A DNA stretch of 64,000 nucleotides from Methanobacteriota archaeon (GCA_023440975.1 JAEZRD010000005.1:23286-87285); one strand, 5' to 3'. Shown: positions 27,375 to 36,339, numbered from the stretch's first letter. A program made the numbers and translations. Notes: a model not told the origin generated them from the letters alone.

Positions 27375-28709
27375 TTATTTCATAAATTGGCCCATTAGAC
27401 GATTCATAGCGCCTCCACCCATTCCTCTTCTTCCTATTCCTTTCATAGCTTTTTTTGTGTTATTATAATATTTTAAAAGATCTTTAACTTCGGATTCGTC
27501 AACTCCTGCTCCTTTTGCAATTCTTGCAATTCTAGAATGTTTGATAATTTTTGGGTTTTCCATTTCTTCTTTAGTCATTGAAGACATCATTATTTTATAA
27601 ATTTCAATTCTTTCTTCAGTCATTTTTGAAGCTTCTTTAGGTATTTTAGCACCCATTCCTGGAATCATATTCATTATTTGTTGCATTGGTCCCATCTTGT
27701 TCATCATGTCAAATTGGTTTTTCATATCTTTTAAGGTAAATTTACCACTTAACATTGCATTCATGGTTTCTGTAGCAACATCTTCATCAACAACTTCTTC
27801 AGCTTTTTCAACTAAGCTTCTGATATCTCCCATTCCAAGTAATCTTGATATGAATCTTTCAGGGTCGAATGGTTCAAAGTCATCAATTCTTTCTCCTGTA
27901 CCAATGAATTTTATAGGGGCTCCAGTTTCTGCAACTGCAGATAATGCTCCTCCACCTTTTGCGGTACCATCTAATTTTGAAATAATTATGGAACCTATAT
28001 CCGTTGCTTCAGAGAAAGCTTTTGCTTGAGCACCTGCTTGTTGGCCTATTGTTCCATCAATTACTAATATGGATTCGGTTGGTTGAATAACTTTATCTAA
28101 TTCTTTCATTTCATTTAAAAGATCTGATTCGTCTTTATGTCTTCCGGCTGTATCGAAAATAATAACTTTTTGGTTTTTAAATTCTTTAAGACCTTTTTCA
28201 GCTAAATCTAAAGCATCCTTATTTTCAGGATCTCCGTATAATGAAATCTGCATTTCCTCAGTTAATTGTTTTAATTGTTCATATGCTGCAGGTCTCCAAG
28301 TATCAGTACATACAACTGCTGGTGAAAATCCTTTTTTTTGTAAATATTTACATAATTTACCTATTGTGGTTGTTTTACCACTTCCTTGTAATCCTAAAAA
28401 TAGGATTTTGAATGGTTTTTGGTCGATACTTAAATCAACTGCTTCAGATCCAAGTAAATTTACCATTTCTTCATAGATAATTGTTATTACATGTTCTCTA
28501 GGGGTAATTCCTTTTGGTGGTTCTTCTTCAAGTGCTCTTTTTTCTATTTTTTTTGATAATGATTGGACTAATTTTATATTAACATCTGACTGTATTAAAG
28601 CTCTTTGTATTTCTCTAACTACTTCTTTAATAGTTTTTTTATCAATTACAGACATTCCTGCTAATTTTTTCATGGTGTTTGTTAGATTTTCTCCTAAACT
28701 TCCTAACAT
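27375..28709 (-). CDS. ffh: Signal recognition particle protein SRP54
   Basis: SRP54 is the GTPase that binds signal sequences and SRP RNA to guide proteins to the membrane. The N domain starts MLGSLGENLTNTMKKL; the G domain has GLQGSGKTTTIGKL near residue 105, DTAGRH near 186 and SKLDGTAKGGGALS near 244. The C-terminal methionine-rich M domain (MNKMGPMQQIMNMIPGMG) is complete, ending in a Gly/Met-rich tail. I chose the ATG at 28709, six bases after AGGTGAT; the start codons at 28721 and 28718 lie within that site. Confidence 0.96.
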   Translation of the reverse strand: MLGSLGENLTNTMKKLAGMSVIDKKTIKEVVREIQRALIQSDVNIKLVQSLSKKIEKRALEEEPPKGITPREHVITIIYEEMVNLLGSEAVDLSIDQKPFKILFLGLQGSGKTTTIGKLCKYLQKKGFSPAVVCTDTWRPAAYEQLKQLTEEMQISLYGDPENKDALDLAEKGLKEFKNQKVIIFDTAGRHKDESDLLNEMKELDKVIQPTESILVIDGTIGQQAGAQAKAFSEATDIGSIIISKLDGTAKGGGALSAVAETGAPIKFIGTGERIDDFEPFDPERFISRLLGMGDIRSLVEKAEEVVDEDVATETMNAMLSGKFTLKDMKNQFDMMNKMGPMQQIMNMIPGMGAKIPKEASKMTEERIEIYKIMMSSMTKEEMENPKIIKHSRIARIAKGAGVDESEVKDLLKYYNNTKKAMKGIGRRGMGGGAMNRLMGQFMK

Positions 28710-29015
28710 TTCTTTCATCACCTTTTTTTTTACTTTATTAGATTATTATTTAGATAAAATTGAATATTTTTATTATTTTCTTTAATTTAAATTGAAGTTT
28801 TATTATTATAAATTAATAATATATAATTCTTTGATATCTTTTGTTATATAATTATTTAAGTAAATCATTTTTAACAATCAAATTTATTATAAATGATGTT
28901 ATATAATTAAAATTAATAAAACTAATTTTATAATTTTAAGATAATTTTTTAAAAAATTTGTAAAGGTTATTTTATTCAACAATCTATTATGATTTTTTAT
29001 AGGGAAGTGTAAAGA
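28710..29015. other. Divergent promoter region between ffh and hpt
   Basis: This roughly 300-bp AT-rich gap serves two divergent genes. TATA-like stretches (for example TTATATAA near 28899) are frequent, so no single promoter can be picked out. I see no ORF, palindrome longer than 6 bp or RNA gene. Confidence 0.4.
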
Positions 29016-29585
29016 ATGCTTGAAGAATTAAAAAAAACATTAGAAGAAGCTCCAATTGTTAAAAAAGGAGATTATAACTATTTTGTTCATCCTGTAAGTG
29101 ATGGTATACCTGCGGTAGAACCTTCTTTACTTATTGAGATAGCAGATGCTTTAATTGATAAAGTGAATTTTGATAATATTGATAAAATAGTTGCTATTGA
29201 AGCTATGGGAATTCATTTAGCTACGGCTTTATCAATTAAAACAAACATCCCATTCGTTGTTATTAGAAAAAGACAATATGGTTTGCCTGGTGAGCGTAAA
29301 GTACATCAAAAAACTGGTTATGGTGAATCAAACTTATTTATCAATGATTTAACTGAAGGAGAAAATATACTCCTTATTGATGATGTTGTAAGTACTGGGG
29401 GTACTTTTATAGCTACTATCAATACACTTAAAGATATGAAAATAAATGTTGACACTGCGGTTGCAGTAATAGAAAAAGGTCAAGGGAAAAAGATTGTTGA
29501 AAATGCAATTGGTATGCCTATTTTAACTTTAGTGAAATTAGATGTAATTGATGGTAAAGTTGTTATAGAATCATTAAATGAATAA
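29016..29585 (+). CDS. hpt: Hypoxanthine/guanine phosphoribosyltransferase (archaeal type)
   Basis: This enzyme salvages hypoxanthine and guanine (in methanobacteria) by joining them to PRPP. The 189-residue protein looks like an adenine phosphoribosyltransferase in layout: VAIEAMGIHLATALS near residue 69, RKRQYGLPGERKV near 94, and the PRPP motif NILLIDDVVSTGGTF near 121. The N-terminal NYFVHPVSDGIPAVEP is characteristic of the archaeal Hpt group. The gene is followed 21 bases later by dph2, and the two form a likely operon. Confidence 0.92.
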   Translation: MLEELKKTLEEAPIVKKGDYNYFVHPVSDGIPAVEPSLLIEIADALIDKVNFDNIDKIVAIEAMGIHLATALSIKTNIPFVVIRKRQYGLPGERKVHQKTGYGESNLFINDLTEGENILLIDDVVSTGGTFIATINTLKDMKINVDTAVAVIEKGQGKKIVENAIGMPILTLVKLDVIDGKVVIESLNE

Positions 29586-29606
29586 AATTAATTTTTGAGT
29601 CTAAAA

Positions 29607-30614
29607 ATGTCAATTTATAATATGGATTTAAAACGGATTGTGCGTAAAATTGAATCTTTAAATGCTAAAACAATAGGGATTCAATTCCCTGAAGGATTAA
29701 AAACACAGGCTGTTTCAATTGCTAAACAAATAGAGGATGAAACAGGTGTTACAGTTTTAATATCTGGAGATCCATGTTTTGGTGCATGTGATGTTTCAGA
29801 TAAGAAGATGATGGGCATGGTGGATTTAATTGTTCATTACGGTCACACTCCTTTACCTATTTCTTATAAAACACCAACTTTATTTATTGAAGCTTATGCA
29901 AATGTTAATGTAAAGAAATATTTGGAAGAAGCTCTTCAAATACTTAAACCTTATTCTAAAATAGCGTTAGCAACTACAACACAACAATTACATCTTCTTG
30001 ATGAAATGAAAGATTTTTTAGAAGATAATGGAAAGGAAGTAGTTATTGGGTCTTCTAAAAGTACAAGAAGGGGGCAAGTATTGGGATGTAATTTTTCATC
30101 TATTAAAAATTTAGATGCTGAAATATACTTATTTGTAGGTAGTGGTAATTTTCATCCTTTAGGAATTTATTTATTCACTAAGTCTCCTGTGTTAGCTATT
30201 GATCCTTATACTGGTAATATTAGGAATATGGAAGAATATGCAGATAGGATTCTTAGAATTCGTTTTGCTAGAATTGTTAAATCTAAGGATGTTAAAAAGT
30301 GGGGTATATTAGTATCTTCTAAAGAAGGACAATATAGAATGAAGTTAGCTAAAGAAATAAAAAACATGCTAGAAGATGAGGGTATGGAAGCTAGTATTAT
30401 AGTTCTTGATTATATTAACCCTGATGTTTTATTACCTTATTTAAATTTAGAAGGTTTTGTTGTCACTGCGTGTCCTAGAATTGCAATTGATGATTCTCAA
30501 ATGTATAAAAAACCACTTATAACTCCTAAAGAACTTGAAATTGTGTTGAACAAAAGAAAGTGGGAAAATTATCAATTAGATGAAATACTATTTCACGAAA
30601 GATACAAATATTAA
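29607..30614 (+). CDS. dph2: 2-(3-amino-3-carboxypropyl)histidine synthase Dph2
   Basis: Dph2 carries out the first step of diphthamide synthesis on the conserved histidine of elongation factor 2, using a 4Fe-4S cluster to split SAM in a non-standard radical reaction. The three cluster cysteines are visible in GDPCFGACDVSD near residue 58, QVLGCNFSS near 154 and VTACPRIAIDD near 287. About 335 residues is the archaeal length. I prefer the ATG at 29607 to the TTG at 29595. It lies directly behind hpt. Confidence 0.94.
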   Translation: MSIYNMDLKRIVRKIESLNAKTIGIQFPEGLKTQAVSIAKQIEDETGVTVLISGDPCFGACDVSDKKMMGMVDLIVHYGHTPLPISYKTPTLFIEAYANVNVKKYLEEALQILKPYSKIALATTTQQLHLLDEMKDFLEDNGKEVVIGSSKSTRRGQVLGCNFSSIKNLDAEIYLFVGSGNFHPLGIYLFTKSPVLAIDPYTGNIRNMEEYADRILRIRFARIVKSKDVKKWGILVSSKEGQYRMKLAKEIKNMLEDEGMEASIIVLDYINPDVLLPYLNLEGFVVTACPRIAIDDSQMYKKPLITPKELEIVLNKRKWENYQLDEILFHERYKY

Positions 30615-30773
30615 ATAAAATTTTTTTATAATTAGACAAATTAATATATAAGATAAAAATTATAAATGATTATTTAGAAAATAATGAAGATGTATGTTAA
30701 ATTTTTTTTATGAAAATTAATTTTTTTAATCATGTAAAATTTATTCAATCCTTATTTTTTTAGAGGTGTATTA

Positions 30774-31343
30774 ATGAAAATAGAATCTGGAGATTTGGTC
30801 ATGCCTGGTGACTTTTTAGCTGTTAGTGAACAATTTTTACCAGGTACTGGAGCATATGATGATGAGGGCTTTATTAAATCTGCGACATCTGGAAACGTTT
30901 CAATAAATTTGAAAAATAAAGAAATTTCTGTGATTTCTAAGTCTGGAGGTCCTTTATTATTACAAAATGGTGATATAGTATATGGCCAAATAAGAGATCT
31001 TCGTGGTCAAAGAGCTTTAATTGATATTCAAGCTAAAAAAGATTGTGATCGTGAGTTTGCTTTACCTTATAGGGCTGCAATTCATATATCCCAAGTTAAA
31101 CAAGGTTATTTGGAAAGATTAAATGAAGCTTTTAGAATTGGAGATATTATAGAAGCGAAAGTAGTTAAAGTCATGGGAGATAATGTGGATTTAAGCACAG
31201 TAGATGATGAATGTGGGGTAATTAAAGCAATGTGCTCACGTTGTAGAAATTATATGAAACCTTCAAAGAAAAAAAATGAACTTTACTGTGAAAGATGTAA
31301 TAGAAAAGAAAAAAGAAAAGTATCTTCAAATTATGTTGGATAA
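30774..31343 (+). CDS. csl4: Exosome complex RNA-binding protein Csl4
   Basis: Csl4 is one of the two cap proteins of the archaeal exosome and helps recruit RNA and DnaG. The 189-residue protein has an N-terminal domain (SGDLVMPGDFLAVSEQFLPG), a central S1 domain (residues about 65-145; GDIVYGQIRDLRGQRALID, AIHISQVKQGYLERL, GDIIEAKVVKVMGDNVDLS) and a C-terminal C4 zinc ribbon (CSRCRNYM, CERCNRK). The ATG has AGAGGTG upstream. It is followed by rpoL after 43 bases, a common archaeal pairing. Confidence 0.96.
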   Translation: MKIESGDLVMPGDFLAVSEQFLPGTGAYDDEGFIKSATSGNVSINLKNKEISVISKSGGPLLLQNGDIVYGQIRDLRGQRALIDIQAKKDCDREFALPYRAAIHISQVKQGYLERLNEAFRIGDIIEAKVVKVMGDNVDLSTVDDECGVIKAMCSRCRNYMKPSKKKNELYCERCNRKEKRKVSSNYVG

Positions 31344-31386
31344 TAAAGAAGATTTAAACTAATTTTTTTATTTATGGAATGATATT

Positions 31387-31659
31387 ATGGAAATTGAAAT
31401 TGTAACTGATAAAACTTTAGAACTTGAAATTATTATACATGGGGAAAATCACACTATTTGTAATGTATTGAGAAAATATCTTATGGAAGATGATGATGTA
31501 GAATATGCTGTTTATGGAATAGATCATCCAATTGTGGGTGAACCTCATATGACTATTAAAACTAAGAGAACTAAAAGACCAAAAAATTCTCTTGCTAAAG
31601 CAGCTGAACACTTAAAAGATGAATCTGCTGATTTTAAAGCATTAGTTGAATCTATATAA
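31387..31659 (+). CDS. rpoL: DNA-directed RNA polymerase subunit L
   Basis: RpoL (Rpb11-like) dimerises with RpoD to form the assembly platform of archaeal RNA polymerase. The 90-residue protein has the conserved segment GENHTICNVLRKYL near residue 18 and YAVYGIDHPIVGEPHMTIKT near 41. It lies between csl4 and a Nudix gene on the same strand, and the gaps are short enough for one transcript. Confidence 0.95.
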   Translation: MEIEIVTDKTLELEIIIHGENHTICNVLRKYLMEDDDVEYAVYGIDHPIVGEPHMTIKTKRTKRPKNSLAKAAEHLKDESADFKALVESI

Positions 31660-31690
31660 ACCTTTTAATTGAAAAGAGTTATTTAGAAAA

Positions 31691-32104
31691 ATGTCATATC
31701 ATAAAAAACCTTCATTAACTGTAGATATTTTTATTTTTAATGATAAAAAAGAATTTATTTTAATTAAAAGAAAAAACAATCCTTATAAAGATTGTTGGGC
31801 ATTTCCTGGAGGATTTGTTGATTATGGTGAAACTACAGAGGATGCCGCAGTTAGAGAAGCTAAGGAAGAAACAAGTATTGATGTAGATTTACAAAATCAA
31901 TTTAAAGTATATTCAAATCCACTAAGAGATCCTAGAGGTCATACAATAACAGTTGTTTACTTAGCTAAAGGAAATATGAATGATATGAAAGCTGATGATG
32001 ATGCTAAAGGAATTGAAATCTTTTCATATGAGGATTTGAAAGATATGAATTTAGCTTTTGATCATAAACAAATTTTAGAAGATATATTTAATTCATTGAA
32101 TTAG
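31691..32104 (+). CDS. Nudix hydrolase, ADP-ribose pyrophosphatase-like
   Basis: The 137-residue protein has a complete Nudix box, GGFVDYGETTEDAAVREAKE followed by ET, near residues 38-60. KRKNNPYKDCWAFPGGF before it and DPRGHTITVVYLA near residue 78 are typical of methanobacterial proteins annotated as ADP-ribose pyrophosphatase (NudF-like). It would hydrolyse ADP-ribose or a similar nucleoside diphosphate sugar. It lies 31 bases after rpoL. A 265-bp AT-rich gap without ORFs follows. Confidence 0.92.
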   Translation: MSYHKKPSLTVDIFIFNDKKEFILIKRKNNPYKDCWAFPGGFVDYGETTEDAAVREAKEETSIDVDLQNQFKVYSNPLRDPRGHTITVVYLAKGNMNDMKADDDAKGIEIFSYEDLKDMNLAFDHKQILEDIFNSLN

Positions 32105-32369
32105 TCTTCTTTTTTAAAAATTTTACTTTTTTTATTAAATAAATTTATTAATTATTTATTTTTGGAATTTTTTTTCATTTTTTTTTACTAATTTTATACA
32201 AATTTCAATAAAATAAAAATTAAATTTAAATATTAGTACTTATAACAATTAACTATTATAAATCAATATTTCAATTTTTAAAATATTGGTTTTTTAAAAA
32301 TTCATTTTTATAATTAATAATAACAATTAATAAAATTTAAAATTAGTAATTAATATTGGAGGTAAAGTA

Positions 32370-32687
32370 ATGGAATTTTGTCCCGAATGTGGAGCAATGA
32401 TGCTTCCTGATGGCAATGAACTTAAATGCCAAACTTGTGGTTATTCTAAAAAAATAAAAAAAGATGATACTAAAGAATATGAAGTATCTGAAAAAGTTAA
32501 TTCTAAAGAGACTGTAGTAATGACTGATGCAGGTATTAATACTAGACCAACAACTAATGTAATATGTCCTAAATGTGGTCATGGAAAAGCAGAATGGTGG
32601 TTACAACAAACTCGTAGTGCTGATGAAGCTGAAACTAGATTCTTCAAATGTTTAAAATGTAGATACACTTGGAGAGAATACGATTAA
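32370..32687 (+). CDS. Transcription factor S (TFS, TFIIS-like)
   Basis: TFS rescues backtracked archaeal RNA polymerase by stimulating transcript cleavage. The 105-residue protein has an N-terminal zinc ribbon (CPECGAMM, CQTCG), a linker, and a C-terminal ribbon (CPKCGHGKAEWWLQQTRSAD, CLKCRYTWREYD), with the acidic Asp-Glu pair in SADEAETRFF that reaches the polymerase active site. GGAGGT precedes the ATG. Its last 19 bases overlap the next gene, a membrane protein. The pcn gene lies about 0.9 kb downstream, an order that recurs in euryarchaea. Confidence 0.95.
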   Translation: MEFCPECGAMMLPDGNELKCQTCGYSKKIKKDDTKEYEVSEKVNSKETVVMTDAGINTRPTTNVICPKCGHGKAEWWLQQTRSADEAETRFFKCLKCRYTWREYD

Positions 32688-33466
32688 AATTAAAAAAGTT
32701 ACAATCTAGGGATATTATTAAAGAAAATAACGAAAAAAACTCGAAAGAAGGAGAAAATCTTCTAACTAAAGAGAATCTTGATAACATAGATACAGAATTA
32801 CCTATTATTAAAAAATCAAATGAATTATTAGATAAATCTTCTAATAGATCTTTTTTAATTACTATTGTTTGTATTATAATAGGAATTTTGTTTATAATTG
32901 TAGGATTATATCTATTTGGAACAAGTTCTGATAAAGTTGTTGATAATGTTTTATCTGGTGAAACAGCTACTTCTTCTGTTTTTTTAATTATTATAGGTTT
33001 CATAATTATAGCTATTTCCGGATTTATTTCTTTATCTTCTAAAACTTCAATGGGAAAAACTTTTGATGATATTAAAGATTTTGAAGATTCAAATTATGTG
33101 GGGCCTAAAACAGAAGATAACGGTGATGAAAGTAGTAATGAGAAGTCAAATACTCTTTCAGATATTGAATCTGTGATTAAATCTGATTTTACTAATTATA
33201 AGAATAATTTAAATTCTAAAAAGGGTAAAACAAATAAAAATATAAAGAAGAATTTTAAATCAGTTATAAATTCTGATAAACTTAAGAGTTCTGTAAATAC
33301 TACTTTGGATTCTTTTAAGAATAAAGAAGATGATTCTGGTTCTGAAAAAGTTAAAGTTGATATTAAGGATAATAATGATGAAAAGTCACCTATTTCATTT
33401 GATGAAGCTTTAGATTCTGTTAATAATTTAGTTAATGAATCTAAAGAAAATAATGAAAATAAATAA
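32669..33466 (+). CDS. Uncharacterised protein with two membrane helices, overlapping the TFS gene
   Basis: I do not recognise this 265-residue protein. It has a basic N-terminus, two hydrophobic segments near residues 70-91 (ITIVCIIIGILFIIVGLYLF) and 109-129 (SVFLIIIGFIIIAISGFISL) with a short loop between them, and a long, charged Lys/Asp/Ser/Asn-rich C-terminal tail of about 130 residues, probably disordered and cytoplasmic. The only early in-frame start is a TTG at 32669 inside the tfs coding sequence, with no good ribosome site, which suggests coupled translation. It is unlike a TFS partner in any known system. Confidence 0.7.
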   Translation: MERIRLKLKKLQSRDIIKENNEKNSKEGENLLTKENLDNIDTELPIIKKSNELLDKSSNRSFLITIVCIIIGILFIIVGLYLFGTSSDKVVDNVLSGETATSSVFLIIIGFIIIAISGFISLSSKTSMGKTFDDIKDFEDSNYVGPKTEDNGDESSNEKSNTLSDIESVIKSDFTNYKNNLNSKKGKTNKNIKKNFKSVINSDKLKSSVNTTLDSFKNKEDDSGSEKVKVDIKDNNDEKSPISFDEALDSVNNLVNESKENNENK

Positions 33467-33627
33467 TTAATTTTATTTTATATTTTTTTTAATACTTTTT
33501 TATTATATAATTTAAAAATTTATATAAGATGAAAAACTAAAATTATAATATCATAATAATATAAATATAACTTATTATTAGCTAATTTTTTAATTAGTTT
33601 ATTGAATTTTAATCAAGAGATGATTGA

Positions 33628-34362
33628 ATGTTTAAAGCTGAATTAAGTGATCCTAACATTTTAAAAACAAGTTTTGATGCTATTTCTTCTATTGTGGATG
33701 AAGTGCAAATACAAACTGATAGTGAAGGTATTCGTTTAGATGCCTTAGATCGTAGTCATATCACATTTGTTCATTTAGAACTAAAAGCAAGTTTATTTGA
33801 TGAATATGTTTGTGATGAACCCGAAAAAATTAACATTGATACTGATGAATTAATGAAGGTATTAAAACGTTCTAAATCTGATGATCGTGTAATAATGTCT
33901 TTAGATGAAGGTAATTTCATTATAACATTTGAAGGTGAAGCTAAAAGAACCTTTAAAATTAGATTAATTGATATGGAGTATGAAACTCCAACACCTCCAG
34001 AATTAGAACATCCAACTAAGTTTGAGATTCCATTTGCACTTTTAAAAGATTCTATTCAAGATATGGATATATTTTCTGATAAAATCGCATTAATGGTTGA
34101 TTCTGAAAAATTTAGAGCATCTGCTGAAGGAGAATTTGGTGATGCAAATATTGAATATTTACATGGTGAAAAAATAGAAACTGATGCTAAATCAATATTT
34201 TCATTAGAAAAAATACGAGAAATGTTAAAAGCAGATAAATTTTCAGATATTGCAACTATTAAACTTGGAAATGATATGCCATTACATTTAAGTCTTAGAA
34301 TGGTCTCAGAAGATGGAGAACTTAGTTTTTTACTTGCTCCTAGAATAGAAGCAGATGATTAA
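33628..34362 (+). CDS. pcn: DNA polymerase sliding clamp PCNA
   Basis: PCNA is the trimeric ring that holds DNA polymerase, ligase and FEN-1 on DNA. The 244-residue protein has the two-fold repeated clamp fold, with TDSEGIRLDALDRSHITFV near residue 32, the interdomain connector near 120-130 (PTPPELEHPTKFEIPF) and the C-terminal LSFLLAPRIEADD. AGAGATGAT lies before the ATG. It sits between the tfs-linked membrane protein and a GINS gene, a replication cluster shared by many euryarchaea. Confidence 0.97.
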   Translation: MFKAELSDPNILKTSFDAISSIVDEVQIQTDSEGIRLDALDRSHITFVHLELKASLFDEYVCDEPEKINIDTDELMKVLKRSKSDDRVIMSLDEGNFIITFEGEAKRTFKIRLIDMEYETPTPPELEHPTKFEIPFALLKDSIQDMDIFSDKIALMVDSEKFRASAEGEFGDANIEYLHGEKIETDAKSIFSLEKIREMLKADKFSDIATIKLGNDMPLHLSLRMVSEDGELSFLLAPRIEADD

Positions 34363-34463
34363 TTTTTTATAAAATCATTTTTTTCTATTTTTTTAACTTT
34401 TTTTTTATTTTAATTTTTATAAATATTTTTATTTTTTAAACAACTTAATTAGAGAGGATTATA

Positions 34464-35459
34464 GTGGAAGAATTTTTCCAAACTTTGCGCCAAATTCAGA
34501 AAAAAGAACGTAATAATGGTTCTTTAGCTAGAGTAGGGGATAATTTTTATAAGAGAGTTAATTCTTATATTAATGAGTTAAAAGCTACTGTAGGTCCCGA
34601 TCCATTTTCTGATAAACAATATTTATTGAAAGATGCTCAAAGAATTGCAACTGAAATTTGTGAACGTAGGGAACATAAAATTACTGAAGCAGCATTAATA
34701 AATATTCATCGTTCTTATCATTTATTTAAGAAAGGAAAACCACAATTTGATCTTCTTGATACAACTCCTTTAAATCTTACAGAAGAGGAAGAAACATTAT
34801 ATTTTTCTTTAATTGATAATTTTAAAACTCATAGGGGCAATATATCTTTAGATAAATTTAGTGAAGATTTAGAAAATAATGTTGATTCTCAAATTGATGA
34901 AGAAAATGGTTCTAAGAGTTCAGATAAAATTGAAAAAAAGGATAATTTATTTAATGAAGAAAAAAATGATTCATTAAATAGTGTGTCATCAAATAATGAG
35001 GATAAAGATAATATTGAAGATGATGAAGTTTTAAATGACTTAAACAAAATTAAAAAAGCTAAAGTAATCACTGATGAAAAATATGAACCTATTGAAAAAC
35101 AAATTCAAGATAGTAAAGTAAAACATGTAAAAAATTTTGATTCTAAGAATAATAAAGTAAGTAGTGAATCAAATGCTCAAGATGAATCTGATTTGTCTGA
35201 TATTTTAAATGATGTTGATAATCAATTTGTTGATTTTGATGAAGAAGAGGAGTATCCTCATTTTGTTAAAGATTCTTTTAGTGCTAATAATTCTTCTGAA
35301 AACGATACTGTTCTTATTTTTAAAAATGTTGAACCTATAATTGGGGTTGATGAGAAAATTTATGGTCCTTTTTATCCTCAAGATGTAGTTGTTATGCCTA
35401 AAGATAATGCAGAAATACTTATAAAATATAGAAAGGCTAGATTGGTTAAAATATCTTGA
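34464..35459 (+). CDS. GINS complex subunit, Gins51/Gins15 type, with long acidic linker
   Basis: GINS joins MCM and Cdc45/GAN in the archaeal replicative helicase. The N-terminal helical A domain (about residues 1-110; EEFFQTLRQIQKKERNNG, YLLKDAQRIATEICERREHK) and the small C-terminal B domain (about 283-331; FKNVEPIIGVDEKIYGPFYP, VVVMPKDNAEILIKYRKARL) match the A-then-B order of the Gins51 (Sld5/Psf1-like) type. They are separated by about 140 Asp/Glu/Ser/Asn-rich residues that are surely disordered, longer than in most archaeal homologues. The start is a GTG with GAGAGG upstream. It follows pcn directly. Confidence 0.88.
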   Translation: MEEFFQTLRQIQKKERNNGSLARVGDNFYKRVNSYINELKATVGPDPFSDKQYLLKDAQRIATEICERREHKITEAALINIHRSYHLFKKGKPQFDLLDTTPLNLTEEEETLYFSLIDNFKTHRGNISLDKFSEDLENNVDSQIDEENGSKSSDKIEKKDNLFNEEKNDSLNSVSSNNEDKDNIEDDEVLNDLNKIKKAKVITDEKYEPIEKQIQDSKVKHVKNFDSKNNKVSSESNAQDESDLSDILNDVDNQFVDFDEEEEYPHFVKDSFSANNSSENDTVLIFKNVEPIIGVDEKIYGPFYPQDVVVMPKDNAEILIKYRKARLVKIS

Positions 35460-35639
35460 TTGTTGTTAAATTTTTAATTATACTATTTTTTGAATTTTTA
35501 TATTTTATAAATCCAATAAATTTAAATATAAAATAATTATATAAATATTGATGTATCTATTTTAATTTAATTTTTATTTATTAATAAATAATTGATATTA
35601 ACTTAAAGTATAGTTAATCTTATATAAACACTTAATGTT

Positions 35640-35785
35640 GCTATTGGGAGATTGAATAGATTCCTATTTAGTTTTTAGGTGTAAATATTGGCAAATAAGA
35701 GATTTAATAGATTCTTATATTGTTTTGATTATAATTATTTTTAGTAGATATATATCATCGCTATTGGGAGATTGAATAGATTCCT
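35640..35785. repeat. Three direct repeats of a 26-bp element upstream of rpl44e
   Basis: A 26-bp sequence beginning GCTATTGGGAG and ending ATAGATTCCT is found in identical form at 35640-35665 and 35760-35785. A diverged copy at 35691-35716 matches at 20 of 26 positions. Start-to-start spacings are 51 and 69 bp. Both perfect copies lie just downstream of TATA-like sequence (TTATATAA at 35620-35627 and ATATATATC near 35749-35757). The 398-bp gap otherwise has no ORF. The spacing and divergence do not fit a CRISPR; operator sites or small transcripts are the likeliest readings. Confidence 0.8.
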
Positions 35786-35857
35786 TTATAGTATTTTGTA
35801 GAAAGAAAATAGATAGATAAAATCTGTTAAAAATCAGATTTATTTAAAGGTGAAAAG

Positions 35858-36136
35858 ATGAAAATACCAAAAGAAAAAAGACGATATTGTCCAAATTGTA
35901 AAAAACATACTGTTCATGAAGTTCACACTGCTAAAAAACGAAAAGCAAGCGAATTAAAATGGGGTCAAAGACAATTTAGAAGAGTTACCGCTGGTTACAG
36001 AGGTTATCCAAGACCATTACCTGCAGGTAACAAACCGATTAAAAAATTAGATTTAAGATATAAATGTAAAGAATGTGGAAAATCCCATATCGGTACTTCT
36101 TTTAGAACTGGAAAACCTGAATTCGTATCTAAATAA
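35858..36136 (+). CDS. rpl44e: Large ribosomal subunit protein eL42 (L44e)
   Basis: This zinc-binding protein lies near the E-site of the large subunit. The 92-residue protein has CPNCKKHT near residue 11, the basic GQRQFRRVTAGYRGYPRP stretch and the second pair CKECGKSH near 71. An AAAGGTGA site precedes the ATG. It is followed by rps27e after nine bases. The region upstream carries the unusual 26-bp repeats and two TATA-like boxes, which suggests more than one transcription start. Confidence 0.97.
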   Translation: MKIPKEKRRYCPNCKKHTVHEVHTAKKRKASELKWGQRQFRRVTAGYRGYPRPLPAGNKPIKKLDLRYKCKECGKSHIGTSFRTGKPEFVSK

Positions 36137-36145
36137 GGTGATAAG

Positions 36146-36325
36146 ATGGCTAGTAAAGGTAGAGGAAACTTTTTAAAAGTTAAATGTTTAGATTGTGATA
36201 ATGAACAAATAATCTTTGATCGTGCAGCTTCTGATGTTAAATGTATTATCTGTGGAAAAACCATTGTTAAATCTCGTGGTTCTAAAGCAAAAATCATTGC
36301 TCACATTGAAGAAGTTTTAAACTAA
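36146..36325 (+). CDS. rps27e: Small ribosomal subunit protein eS27
   Basis: This 59-residue ribosomal protein starts MASKGRGNFLKVKCLDC and has a C4 zinc ribbon formed by CLDC (near residue 14) and CIICGK (near 33), with ending AKIIAHIEEVLN. The ATG follows AAGGTGAT by four bases. It lies nine bases after rpl44e, the normal archaeal pair, and is shorter than many ORF cut-offs. Confidence 0.96.
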   Translation: MASKGRGNFLKVKCLDCDNEQIIFDRAASDVKCIICGKTIVKSRGSKAKIIAHIEEVLN

Positions 36326-36339
36326 ATTTAATTGATAAT

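Noticed and set aside
35640..35785. CRISPR array reading of the 26-bp repeats
   Set aside because: There are only three units, the middle one differs at six positions, the gaps are 25 and 43 bp, and no cas gene is present.
36004..36297. A minus-strand frame across rpl44e and rps27e
   Set aside because: It overlaps two certain ribosomal protein genes on the opposite strand.
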